Under the pieces are notes generated by a model that saw only the letters and a list, made by a program, of their open reading frames with translations, made no database searches and was not told the DNA's origin. From contig BFEA01000169.1 of the NCBI GenBank assembly GCA_003427395.1, positions 617,107 through 646,332 on the forward strand: a DNA stretch of 29,226 bases. Reading direction: 5' to 3'. Made by a program: the position numbers and the translations under genes. This DNA is from Chara braunii (taxonomy: Eukaryota > Streptophyta > Charophyceae > Charales > Characeae). Below, in pieces: positions 18,060-28,533 of the stretch (its first letter is position 1; every line of letters starts with the position of its first letter).

Positions 18060-18619
18060 TCTTTTGGAGTGGTGAATGATGGGAAAGGTATTTTTATTTA
18101 TGAGTTGTTGCCTCCTTAGTATCCTAAGTTGTACCTGAAAGATACTGGACAGAAATTGAACTTCTGATGGAGTGAACACGCGTACAAATTTAACAATCAG
18201 GATTTAGTGGTGGAAGGATAACGCAATGAGAGGTTGTACAAATGGTTGAGAAGGTGCGGTGTTAATCAGTAGAAAGTGATTCTTGTTTGTAGATGTCTAA
18301 TTGATTATCGTTTGTAATTTGATAAGTTTTTTCATCAATTTTTTTTATCTGCTCTTAAATCACGGGATAAAAAAAATAAAATTCGATGACGATGATTGAG
18401 TGTCAAAAAAAGTATAAATGGTTCGTACGAAAGTATGTTTTTGTTTTAGATAGATCTTTGATGACTTTTCATCCTTCTAATAATTCTCAAGTGACTTTTC
18501 ATTCTTTGGTTGGGATTGTTTCTATAAATTTGTTGCGTATCTTGAATCACTGTCCGGATAATTATATAAGTACAATGGTCGTGGCCTGTCGAGGAGGGTC
18601 ACCGCTCCATGACAATTGA
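18060..18619 (+). pseudogene. Decayed protein-coding stretch, unknown
   Basis: From 18060 a plus-strand frame reads like protein (FGVVNDGKGIFIYELLPP, then YPKLYLKDTGQKLNF, then RNERLYKWLRRCGVN) but is cut by TAG, TGA, TAA and TAG. A separate open frame of 77 codons starts at 18386. No similarity recognised. Confidence 0.3.
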
Positions 18620-19170
18620 AAGGTGGTAAAGTGCAATTATGGTTTCTCGATTGTTTTTACTCCTTCATGAGCGGTTAATTACGATACTTCGCGAATGTCT
18701 AACTGGTGACGCTGTGATGTTTTTTTATTCTATAGCACCTCATGGTTACAAGTAATTGACTCTTAGACCACATCTTCCTTAGCTAAATTGTTTTGTTCCA
18801 AGATCATTCAAACTCGCTTTGAAATTTCGATTCGTCGAAGGTTGGTTATTCGAATCACTTATGATGAAAAAATTATAAAAGTGAAATAAAAAAAACTTAT
18901 ATAACTGGGAAATTGGACATCGATTCAACATTTAAGGTATGTTGATACAAAGAATGAGGATGGTCGAGGAAGAGAATGATGGGGATCTAATCCATAATTT
19001 CCAAATGGTTGATAAATGAGAATTTATATTGCATTGCGTATGGGTTGATTTTTTTATTTCCTTAACATAGAGAGAATTTTTCTTTTCACATTATTACGCC
19101 GAATTTTTTTACTGTATGAAAAATTCAAAGAACATTCTTCAACTATCAGATTTTAAAAACTTTTAATATC

Positions 19171-19278
19171 AGTGGGTTTCTTCCGATTTTAGAATCCGAT
19201 AATGTTTTTGTAGGTGATTTTCACGGTGTCGTATTAGTATGGGCAGTACCCGAGAAAATGATTGTTGTATGTCTACAG
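19171..19278 (+). pseudogene. Coding-like remnant left of the 19.3 kb element
   Basis: A plus frame ending GSTRENDCCMST runs into the left target-site duplication and is in phase with the frame resuming after the right one. Confidence 0.25.
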
Positions 19279-19625
19279 TTGTGTAGCACACCAAACATGT
19301 TCGGAGCTTTTCCGAACGTTCGAACATGTTCGGGTGTTCGGCCGAACGCCTCCCGAACATGTTCACTCGAACATATTAAAACAAAAAAAAAACTTTTTTT
19401 CGGTTTTGGATTTTTAGCTCGAGTTGGACTACGAATTTGAGCATACTTCTCAGACAAAAGTTGTTTGCATTATTATTTTACATAACATATATTTGTTTAA
19501 TATTTTTCTGAGAACCTTTTTTTTATTTTTTTAAATAATTGAATGTTCACGTTCGGAGGGTTTTGACGCTGGTTTGTGTTCGGTCGCGAACGTTCGTGAC
19601 CGAGCCCGAACATGATGTTACACAG
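19279..19625. mobile_element. hAT-like non-autonomous element, 347 bp
   Basis: Ends are (T/C)TGTGTA(G/A)CA inverted repeats. The flanks GTCTACAG (19271-19278) and GTTTACAG (19626-19633) are an 8 bp target-site duplication with one mismatch. Subterminal regions are crowded with GAACATGTTCG and CGAACGTTCG palindromes at both ends; the centre is AT-rich and non-coding. Eight-bp duplications and subterminal repeats are typical of the hAT superfamily, but the CAG-type terminus is missing, so the class is tentative. Confidence 0.55.
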
Positions 19626-19980
19626 GTTTACAGTTTATCAGCAATACGATAACCTTCACAGTTTGGTTTGTTCTTCACTAGACCATGACTTAGCAGATAC
19701 AATTGTTCATTGTCCTTACGTGTATAGTCATAGTATGCATAAATTATTCATGAAAAATTCATTATTTGTCGACGTAATCGAACCACAAGCTGCAATAATA
19801 GAGAGATGTAGGTCGTTGCACCACGAAGGATCATTTCAAAAGATTGGAAAATAGATCATGAAGAGTTCACTTGGTGAAACCTACTCCTTACAAAAATATA
19901 AATGTCTCGTTTGTGATAGATCTATTTATGTATGCGAAGGGAAATGCTTATCCGGGTTATTAATATTCCTTTGTGGAACT
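19626..19980 (+). pseudogene. Coding-like remnant, unknown protein
   Basis: The frame after the element reads TVYQQYDNLHSLVCSSLDHD, then SHSMHKLFMKN and DVIEPQAAIIERCRSLH to a TAG at 19854; the same frame continues through KYKCLVCDRSIYVCEGKC (two Cys pairs) to a TGA near 19981. The ATG ATG at 19612 lies inside the transposable element and is not a natural start. No family recognised. Confidence 0.3.
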
Positions 19981-20214
19981 TGAGGTTACCAGTTTTCTCG
20001 CATTTCAATCGCCATTGCGCTAAGGATTTCATCTCAGAAATCGCATAAATGAATCAGGAGTTACAAAAAGATAATTGGGTGATCGGTGGTTCCTTAAATT
20101 TGAAGGAAACGTTATCTTTTGACCCGTTGTGTTGGGTTCTGGAAAATTGGATAGGTGAAGGTTTTTGAGGGGTTCTGATGTGCACACAAGGTAAGGCTAT
20201 AAGATTTACAAAGG

Positions 20215-20939
20215 GTAAGGGCGATGATAGGTAAATCTTACTCAAGTACTTCGTTATTCTTTTTTATATTATCTTTGAGTTTGACAACACATTTATTATT
20301 GTTTTTGGCACCCTGTCACGACATACTGTAAGAATTATTGTAGGCAAGCCGACGAGCCCAATGCTCGTTTCTATATTCTATTCCTTTAACGAGTTTACTT
20401 TCTTTTCTTCTCTCAACTCTGATCGAAGGTTAGTTCGTGGGTGTCCAATTGTTGACGATATCTAATTTTTCATACACTATTAATTTAGTTATGCTGAATT
20501 AAACTTTAAGGCAACTCACATATTTGTTTATTTTCGTAAATGCTACGACCAGGGTTGCCGGCGTTCGGGACGGGCCAGTAAGGGCGATGATAGGTGAATC
20601 TTACTCAAGTACTTCGTTATTCTTTTTTATATTATCTTTGAGTTTGACAACACATTTATTATTGTTTTTGACACCCTGTCACGACATACTGTAAGAATTA
20701 TTGTGGGCAAGCCGACGAGCCCAATGCTCGTTTCTATATTCTATTCCTTTAACGAGTTTACTTTCTTTTCTTCTCTCAATTCTGATCGAAGGTTGGTTCG
20801 TGGGTTTCCAATTGTTGACGATATCTAAATTTTCATACACTATTAGTTTAGTTATGCTGAATTAAACTTTAAGGCAAATCACATATTTGATTATTTTCGT
20901 AAATGCTACGACCAGGGTTGCCGGCATTCGGGACGGGCC
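20215..20939 (+). repeat. 363 bp tandem duplication including a transposon end
   Basis: Copy 1 20215-20576 and copy 2 20578-20939 differ at about a dozen positions by eye. The 3' part of each copy is the left end of the hAT-like element (CAGGGTTGCCGGC). Only copy 2 continues into the element, so the duplication came after the insertion or captured its end. Confidence 0.92.
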
Positions 20940-21675
20940 GAACGCCCGAACCCGAACGCCCGAACGTACGGGACCCCTTCGGAAGGCGTTCGGTCGCTCG
21001 GGCTAAACGCGGACAAAAAAATAAATAAAAAAAACAAAGTTTTAAAAAAAATCTGAAAACAAACTATGTTATGGAAAACAATAAACTAAACAATATTTCC
21101 CTGGACACTTCATCCAAATTCTTTACCGAATTTGAATTAAAAATCAAATACAGAAAATAAACACTATGATAAAAATAAGAAAAAATAAAAAGAGAATTAA
21201 AATGAGTGAGTGTGCCAGCACCTTTTCGACACCGCCATCTTTGCCGATTTTTAATTATTTTTTGGCATTGACAAATGCCCTGAACATTTACAGCTACGTA
21301 GTTTACTTAATCAACAACTCATTAAATTTTTTAAAAAATATATATATATATATTTACGCACCGAAATAAAGTGAAAATAAAAAGTTAAAAGTGAAAAAAA
21401 ACAAAATAGTGAGTGGGCGAGCACGTTTTGACACCCCCATCTTTGACAATTTTTAATGTTTTTTTGGCTTAGTAGGCTGACTTCAAAATTTATAGGCGTG
21501 TAGATTACATCATAAAGAACTCACAAGAAACAATTCAAAGAAAAAAACTTATTTTTAGGCCCCGAAAACTGTTTTGGCGGGGGCCGAACCTGGAGGTGTT
21601 CGGCCCCTTAATGGGACCCCGAACGCCTGAACGTTCGGGGGCCAGTCCGGGGGCCCCCGAACGTTCAGTCAGGTG
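20913..21675. mobile_element. hAT-like non-autonomous element, 763 bp
   Basis: Flanked by a perfect 8 bp duplication, GCTACGAC (20905-20912 and 21676-21683). The left end CAGGGTTGCC fits hAT termini; the right end CAGTCAGGTG is a poor inverse. Both subterminal regions are dense in CCGAACGCCCGAAC and CCCGAACGTTC words. The interior holds a ~205 bp duplication (GTGAGTGTGCCAGCACCTTT near 21206; GTGAGTGGGCGAGCACGTTT near 21411). No transposase frame. Confidence 0.7.
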
Positions 21676-21688
21676 GCTACGACAATAA

Positions 21689-22020
21689 TTTGGTATTGGA
21701 ACAGATAAATTTCAACGAGTGTTGGATTTTATCGAGTTCATGTTCAAAATCCTAGATAATCCATATACGCTTGTTTATATTATTACACACAACATTAGTG
21801 GGGTCGATAAATGATTATTTGGTATTATAAAACATTCAGGATTACTCACATTTCAGCCGACAATAAAAAATTGCAGTCATCATTTCCTTCTTCCACCGAA
21901 CTCGAATCTTTACTATGATTTATCTACATTGTTTTGGTTTACATTTAAACCACCACTCCCCCCGACGTTGAAAGATTTCTTTTTTATCAGTTTTTGGAAC
22001 CTTCGGAGGCCGGTAGCATA
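21689..22020 (+). pseudogene. Decayed frame, very tentative ORC2-like
   Basis: A plus frame of about 110 codons with one TGA begins right of the element: FGIGTDKFQRVLDFIEF, then PYTLVYIITHNISGVD, then NSNLYYDLSTLFWFTF. Origin recognition complex subunit 2 has an FG-GSK-type motif, an IHNIDG strand and a W/Y-YD-T segment in this order, but with a much longer gap between the first two. Judged by memory only; it could be chance. A diverged relative of its end (KPPLP) lies near 23683. Confidence 0.15.
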
Positions 22021-23002
22021 AAAAAAGTTGATGTCCGTGGCAATTCAAGCGGAGGTCGGAGGGATGGGCAAAAAAAAGTCGCGAACTTCGACGATTTTTG
22101 CGCTAAAAATAATGGACATTGAAAAATATGAAAATATGAGAATGGTAGATTTGGTCGTGGTATTTTCATGAATAATATTAGGAAAAAAAAAAGATAGTGA
22201 AATAATCACCGTTATGATTTAATGCATTTTCCACTTTTGCCACTCTGCCACCTATGAGTCAATAAAAGACTGCTCAAACTTCAACAATTTTCCATGCACC
22301 GAATAATAAACAAAAAAAAACTGAAAACTCGAGATCCGTCAAATTTGATATTTCCAAGAAAAATACAAGAAAAAAAACTTCAAACATTGAAATAATCGTC
22401 GCGTCGATTCAGCGAAAACTCCGTTTTTGCCACTCTACCGGGTCTCTAGACTATATCGGTAGCCCTCATGAACTTGTGTTATCGGTCCCACGAAATGTTT
22501 AGTAGCGAGGGCAGTGGTGGTTTAAGGTGAAGTTGTGGAAACGTGGTTATATTTTTTGTCGAAATCCACTCGGTGTTAGGATTATTGAATACCTATTTTG
22601 ACTTTTTGGTGTCGTTTGTCTAAAATTCGATTTATCAAAGTACTTCAAGTGTGTTGTTTCTAATATGGGGATTTTTTTACATAGGTTCTTCAATAAGATT
22701 GCTGGTTCGTTTTGGCTTGGGCATTAAAACTATAAAGGTGCAGTTGGTTCCATGGTTTAATAATGTTAATAGTTCGTGGAAATATTCACTATGGGACTGT
22801 TTGTTCTCCTGACGACTTTTGTGACTAGAGGGTTCCAGTCCTGCGTTTGGTGGCTTAAATCTGCTCAAGTACAATAATAAGTTTTTCTCGATGTTTGTCC
22901 GTCTGGAAGGTTTCAGTCCTGAGCTCAAGGTTAAAAAAATGTTTTCTTCATGATGGTTTGTTGGACTAGGTTCTTTTTAATTTTTAGGTTTAGTGATTAA
23001 GT
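22021..23002. other. AT-rich, decayed, no gene supported
   Basis: Short frames interrupted by stops; LEGSSPAF and LEGFSPEL (plus strand, about 22829 and 22903) hint at a duplicated word. No repeats with clear borders. Confidence 0.45.
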
Positions 23003-23245
23003 ATGTGGTATGATAGTCCTGTTGGAAAAGATGAAGTGACTTCGATGTTTCGTCGACTTTTTGACGTTTCTAAGCAATTTGTAGGTAGAGCCATGCGGTC
23101 TTCTATCTACGTGAGGTCTATAAAAGGGATACTCGATTCGTTCAGTACCACCACGACCAATACCCCTAAGGAGCGCTGTTGGCGGACAACTGAAAACGTT
23201 CAGGTCCACGCCGTGAGGACTTTGTATTTGCCATCTTTCAACTGA
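23003..23245 (+). CDS. Hypothetical 80-codon ORF in AT-rich block
   Basis: ATG-to-TGA; balanced composition, higher GC than its surroundings, with KDEVTSMFRRLFDVSKQFVG and RSSIYVRSIKGILDSFS. No recognised domain. It may be another remnant of the same former gene block. Confidence 0.22.
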   Translation: MWYDSPVGKDEVTSMFRRLFDVSKQFVGRAMRSSIYVRSIKGILDSFSTTTTNTPKERCWRTTENVQVHAVRTLYLPSFN

Positions 23246-23404
23246 AATTCATGTTCGGGATAAATTTGTTCCTACGTGTACTTTCCCCATCCTTTTCTCC
23301 CATCTTCATCATGCTCTTCTTCTTCTTCTCCTTCATTTTTTTCTTTTTATTAGCTTTCTCTTTCTCTTCTTCTTTTACTTCTTCTTCTTCCTCCTCCCCT
23401 TGCT

Positions 23405-23520
23405 CTCTCATCTGGATTGTTGTGGTGTGGATCCCTGTATGTGCTTGTAACGCTCATCTTTATGAAGGATACATACTGTTTTACCAATGATGTTGTGCAA
23501 CTCCACGATCACTATTGACA
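23405..23520 (+). repeat. Dispersed direct repeat, copy 2
   Basis: Related to 16678-16790 in the same orientation, 6.7 kb away. Preceded by a ~110 bp TTC/CT-rich tract (23297-23400). Confidence 0.75.
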
Positions 23521-25228
23521 CGAAGCCCCCAAGTATGTGTCTGGTTAACTATTGCGTCCGCGTAAGATAGATGGAAAACGGACTGATGCTTAAAATTAGA
23601 TCCTCGTAGAATAACTCTCTTATGTCCCATATGACATTTAGGCATTCGAGATACAAACTATCATTTAATCTCAACCAGTTAAACCACCACTACCTTTTCC
23701 CTTGTATGCCATTGTAAGACCCTCGATTCTTTAGGAGGCCGACACAAAACGATGGTTGTCGATGAGATTTATCAACGACAACAAGCACACCCTCCAATGT
23801 TTTAAGAGTAGACTATTTTCCTATTTACCTAAGAACGAGAGATATATTGGTGCTTTAAGGAAAATAACAACATAAATGCACATGGTCTATAACAAACGAT
23901 CTTCTACATTGGCGTGTAACTTGGCTTTTCTACAATGTTACAATTATATCCATGTTAGAGACTGTTGTGGTATGCATGTTCCATCGCTACTGAGACATGT
24001 GAGGAATTCTAATAATTGAGATTTGTCACCGTCCCAAAAACTCCTCTGCCCAATCCAACCACTCCGACCATGGTGACTTTCTCCATTAGAAAACCTTCCT
24101 TTCTGATGATTCATTGTTTATTTGTTTCGTCAATGAAGTGGTTCTGCTTTTTCTCTCCTTCCCAAGTATTTTCGCAAATAATTTACTTTCTTCTTCATTG
24201 TATACTATCGTCTATTGACATGCAAGCATGAAGACTGCTTTTATGTTTTGCTGCAGTTTCTCATGGAATCACTTGGTCTCCCGTTTTAACCACCAGTATG
24301 TTTCCCAATTATTTTTCTCCAATGCACAACACGTGCCTCGTCATTAGTGATATCGTACGGGATCTATTTGGCTAGAGCTGACAAAACCAAAATGAAGAAA
24401 TGTTGTGCCATGCCAATTCTTTATGTTTTAAAGTGCTATACAATTCTGCCTCCGAAAAAAAACGGCTCACAAGTACTGGTGGTTTATTTAAGGCGACTTC
24501 CTAAAGGAGGTCCGGGGTCGAACTCAACTTAAAGGATCGTTATCCGCAGCCCTTGCACTTTTCTTTGATTTTTTTTTTTGCCAATGCGAATGCCACCACA
24601 AGTCTATTGTTACCTGCATTGTTTCTTTGATGCATGCTTTACTGCTTATTTGGCAACCAATTTGGTTTCTTTCTTGTCACATCGCTTCGATGCATGCCTA
24701 ATTGTCGTTCTCCCGCGCTCGCCTTGCTCTGCCTACCCTGGTACCTTCCACGCCGTCAACCTTGTCGTTAGCTACTATATTTTCTTGTCCTGTTGCCTGC
24801 CGTGATTCGCATGTTTTACCATTCACAACTAGGTTCAAAAGCAGATTGTGACTCATAGCACCACTGGTGGAGCCCATACAATGTGAAGCATTCATCGTCG
24901 TGGTAAATTGATCAGATTGTAACAAAAGAGGTTTTCACTCTTGTTTGATGTCTCCTTTCCTGTATCTTCTTTACCATGTCATCTGCTTGCCCGCAATGCA
25001 CTGTTCCATTTTGTCCAATCTGCCTTCCCATTTTCGCGTGCTCCTTACCGTCGTCATACATGCAAACCTTTGTAAAACGCCGTACGCCGTACGACTGTTT
25101 TTTAGAATGGCCATACGAACGACCGGTGGGATGGCTGAACAACCGTTCGTACTAAGGTCGTACTACGCTGCATTTGCGTCCGAGAAATATGCAACAAAAA
25201 AAGAGCACGAAAAGCTTTACAACCCCAT
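23521..25228. other. AT-rich intergenic, no supported gene
   Basis: Several 60-95 codon frames (for example 24016-24231, 24578-24805, 24945-25232) have no motif and overlap frames on the other strand. An imperfect inverted repeat (TTGGTCTTTGCTTA / GAGCAAAGACACCAA) lies at about 25242-25300. Confidence 0.5.
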
Positions 25229-25395
25229 TTAAAATTTTTCTTTTTGGTCTTTGCTTAGATTATAAAAATAGAAAACATTAAAATGAGCAAAGACACCAAA
25301 ATAAAAGTGAAAATGATCGATCATCAAATCTCCCACATCAATGTGCGGCCATGTGAGGGAGCACATGTGCTCCCTTTGTCTCTGCTTGTACGACC

Positions 25396-25418
25396 GAGCG
25401 AGCGAGAGAGAGCGAGAG

Positions 25419-25498
<80 letters not shown>

Positions 25499-25499
25499 N

Positions 25500-25543
<44 letters not shown>
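25396..25543 (+). repeat. (GA)n microsatellite, ~148 bp
   Basis: GAGC start, then nearly pure (GA)n with an N at 25499, so its true length is uncertain. Confidence 0.98.
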
Positions 25544-25546
<3 letters not shown>

Positions 25547-25807
25547 TTCATTAGTAATCAAGAATACAATTGAGTCGACTCTTCCTTCCCTCTTCACCTC
25601 CAGTTCCTCCCCACCAACTCGCCACCTCAACAATGCCAGTCTCTCCATGAAAGCCACTGATGAAGACCCTCTGCAGGTACCAGCTATGGCGCCCAACCTC
25701 CAGCATCAATGCTGGCTATGGAGGATGGCAGCTTCTGCCCAACTATTGATTTTCCAAGAGACAACTGTCTCATGTGGGGGCACAGGTTGCCCCATTTCAC
25801 CCTTGAC
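25544..25807. other. Non-coding between (GA)n and hAT element
   Basis: Contains a perfect hairpin (CCAGCAT-CA-ATGCTGG, 25700-25715, with outer CCTCC/GGAGG) and CTGCAG|GTACCAG (about 25672), a donor-like site with an open but biased frame before it. Confidence 0.45.
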
Positions 25808-27040
25808 CAGGGCTAGGCCGGCAACTGGCCGGTTCAGCTTGCCCGGTCCAACCGGCGCTGGACCAGCCCAGGTGGGGTGAACCAGGAAACCGTTTTTTTT
25901 AATTTTTTCCAAAAATAAAGCCCTTTTACTCAGGCTTTTAGGCTTCTTACCGCACTCTTCAAGAGCTGTCGAAATCCGTAATGAAATTTTGAAGGTCCAA
26001 GTTCTTTCCGGGGGTGCCCCAGGGGAGGTGGGGATATTATTGGGATATTCACGGAGGAGTCACTTTCAGGGGGAGGGGTCACCACCAACTGGGATAGAGG
26101 CCTTGCACAAGGGCCTTGAAAAAGGGAAAAAAAAAAAAAAAAAAAGGGGGGGGAGAGGTCGAGTAAGCAAGGTTACTTATCCGAACCCCCATGGCCCAAG
26201 AACTTCAATTCAGCAGCAGCGAGCATTCTGGACTATGCCAACAGCCATCAAAATCTTGCAAGCCTGAAGGAGCCATGATAGAAATTGATACTTGCCAACA
26301 CTCACAGGTTTTCCAGAGTATAGCTCGATGGGAGAAAAGTTATGGGTGCAGGTTTCCGCTCGTGCAGTCGTTTTTTTTTTGCTTTTTTTTCCCCTACGCT
26401 GGGTCATCAGTGTCGTCAGTCCGAAAGTATCTCGCCTGCCAGTCTTTCCAGATACGTGAAGTGGAGTCACGGCCATTCTAGATAGAGTGAGAAGGGGGAA
26501 AAAAAAGCTTAGGTCCATTCTTGGGCTTGCACCTCGGACAGAGCCGAAACCCAAACCCATAACTCTTTCCCCTGAGCTTAGTGACGTTGCAGAAGCATAT
26601 AACCTCAGCAGAGCCACTGCTCTTGCATAGTAATTCCCTCGTGGATGAGGATGGACGAGTAACCCCTGCCAACGGTAACTGGTCCGTGGTATGTCGGACC
26701 GCACGATGCCAAATCGAAATATGGGGCCTGGTGGGCCCCCAATTGTTGAGAAAATGCGTGTCGCGGTTGTGCCCTGATCTGCAAAGATAAGCGGCGGAGA
26801 TCCTCCGCTCGTCGTTTTCCAGAAGTGGGGCCCAAAAAGGCCCAATTTGTTTTTCAAACGCGGCTGCGGCCTCGTGGGGGCTGGGCAGTCGTGGGGATGC
26901 CTGTCACTGCCCGGTAACCCCCGTCCAGCCTAACGCGCTGGATTCGACGAGGGGTCTGCCGGGCCAGTCGACCGGCCGGTCCGACCGGCAGGCTCCCAGG
27001 CGGGGGGAGGGGCCCCCGGTCCAGCCAAGGACCAGCCCTG
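25808..27040. mobile_element. hAT-like non-autonomous element, ~1.23 kb
   Basis: Left end CAGGGCTAGGCC and inverse of the right end CAGGGCTGGTCC match at 10 of 12 bases. Flanks CCCTTGAC (25800-25807) and CCCTGGAC (27041-27048) are an 8 bp duplication with one mismatch. Both subterminal regions carry CCGGTCCAACCGGC-like palindromes (near 25846 and 26970). These fit the hAT superfamily. No transposase frame is visible; the interior holds a nested inverted-repeat element and an A20 run near 26127-26146. Confidence 0.75.
26321..26580. mobile_element. Nested foldback/MITE, ~260 bp
   Basis: Left arm TAGCTCGATGGGAGAAAAGT TATGGGT... and the inverse of the right arm TAAGCTCAGGGGAAAGAGTT ATGGGT... agree over about 80 bp, ending inside at TTTGCTTTTTTTTCCCC / GGGGGAAAAAAAAGC. 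TA dinucleotides at both borders would fit a Stowaway/mariner-like insertion, but that is weak. Confidence 0.65.
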
Positions 27041-27184
27041 CCCTGGACCCCATACCCCTTGACCCTACCGTCTTCACCCAAATACAACGCCTGGTCATTA
27101 TGGCGGTATCGAGACTGAAAATCGCACTTAATAACAGCTGTAATGACCGGGCGTTCTTCTCGGGTGACGAAGGTAGGCCTTTTC

Positions 27185-27440
27185 TCAGACCTCTCTAGAG
27201 CTAGAGTCGCACCTTTTGACCCCCCTGAAGACCCCTGCATTTTGACTTGGACCGAAAATTACAACCCTGCCTTTTGACCCCAACAGAATGTCATTCCCAC
27301 CACCCCTCATCTTTTGACCCCTGAATCTTTGACTTGGACCCCTGAATCTTTGACTTGGACCAAAAGTTACGACCCTGCGGCCCTTGCCTTTTGACCCCGA
27401 CAGAATGCCATTTCCACCACCCCCTCATCTTAACCCACCA
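27185..27440 (+). repeat. ~108 bp degenerate tandem repeat
   Basis: GACTTGGACC(G/A)AAA at 27244 and 27352, each followed by CCTTTTGACCCC(A/G)ACAGAATG and CACCACCCC. A 21 bp piece (CCTGAATCTTTGACTTGGAC) is repeated twice at the junction. Confidence 0.8.
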
Positions 27441-27924
27441 GTACAACGGGTACATCTGGAGAATCATGGATCAGCCTCCCCAAAAAGTTCCGCCTGGGGG
27501 TGGCATAATTTCTTTTCTGTTTGGTGCTCCGCCTGGTCCCACCCGGAAGGCATGGGACAATTTCTTTTTCCACCCGCCCTTTGGAGGCCCTTTTACAAGC
27601 CTCCGAAATTTTGGGAGGGGTTCAATCGCGATTCTCAACTTGGCTGGGGCCATGTACTGCTGGTTTGATTATGCAATCGCTGACATTCCCTTCCAGCTGA
27701 GGACTCCGCATTACAGCACCGGTACACCACACGTCGGCCAGCGGGTGTCAGCATGAAAAACCCGCACCACTTCGGAGGCCGCTGAGCTTTTTTTTCCCAA
27801 CAGCGCCCCTGGCCGAGCGACGCCTACGAGTTTTGCTTGTGGCGACAAAAACTTTCTGCAAGGCTGCGGCACTGATCGAGAATTATGCAGCCTACACCTA
27901 TTTGAGATTACAGAATGAACCGGA
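27441..27924. other. Intergenic, no gene seen
   Basis: A 133-codon plus frame (27355-27756) covers this and the preceding repeat; it has frames open on both strands and no motif. Confidence 0.45.
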
Positions 27925-28000
27925 CAAGAGGGTGGATGGATGGGCGTAATACCTTTCCTGGTCAAGAGGGTGGATGGATGGACGTAATACCTTTCCTGGC
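27925..28000 (+). repeat. 38 bp tandem duplication
   Basis: CAAGAGGGTGGATGGATGG starts at 27925 and 27963; the two copies differ at about two bases. Confidence 0.93.
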
Positions 28001-28300
28001 CTTTTGGCCACGTAAGATCAGGCCAAGTGTAGCATTTGTTCTCATCACTTTCATATCTGATCTGTAGTCTACCGGAGGAAGAAGGGAAAAAAAAACAGAA
28101 CACTAGAATGCAGCAAGAGCGCTATCATCTTGGGACGGGATTGGTCAAACTGACAAGTCAGCAAGGGCCTCCTACGTCGTCAAACGACGGGCGCGGCGAC
28201 ACAATAGCACCCTTTAGAGATCCTCACATAATGAAACCGCTACTGAGGATCAGCCACATCAGCACTTAATACAGGCGAAGGCTCCTCCTGCAGGTACAGG

Positions 28301-28465
28301 GAGAAAACAAGCACTCAAGACGAAGACGAATGGACCCAGAGAAAACAAGCACAAAAGTCGAACGACCCAGAGAAAACAAGCGCTAAAGGCGAATGGACGC
28401 GAATAAAACAAGCGCTAAAGACAAACGGACCCAGAGAAAACAAGCGCTAAAGACGAACAGAAATA
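28301..28465 (+). repeat. ~32 bp minisatellite, five copies
   Basis: Unit GAGAAAACAAGCGCTAAAGA plus CGAACGGACCC, starting at 28301, 28339, 28370, 28401 and 28434. It ends 70 bp before the U6-like sequence. Confidence 0.9.
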
Positions 28466-28533
28466 AGCAAACAAACAAACAAACAAAAAATAATAAAAAT
28501 GGTGCCTACTACCGCCTGGATAAGTTAAACACT

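Noticed and set aside
18060-22020. Reassigned stop codons (TAA/TAG as Gln)
   Set aside because: TGA also occurs in the same apparent frames and frames shift often; decay explains it.
25640-25715. Hammerhead ribozyme (CTGATGA at about 25658)
   Set aside because: No stem II with GAAA and no cleavage-site stems in place.
25229-25880. Long open frames of (SL)n / (RE)n over the GA tract
   Set aside because: They come only from (GA)n having no stops; flanking parts show no coding signal.
26210-27240. ORFs of 64-215 codons within 26.2-27.2 kb
   Set aside because: They cross the ends of nested inverted-repeat elements and are open on both strands because of GC-rich palindromes.
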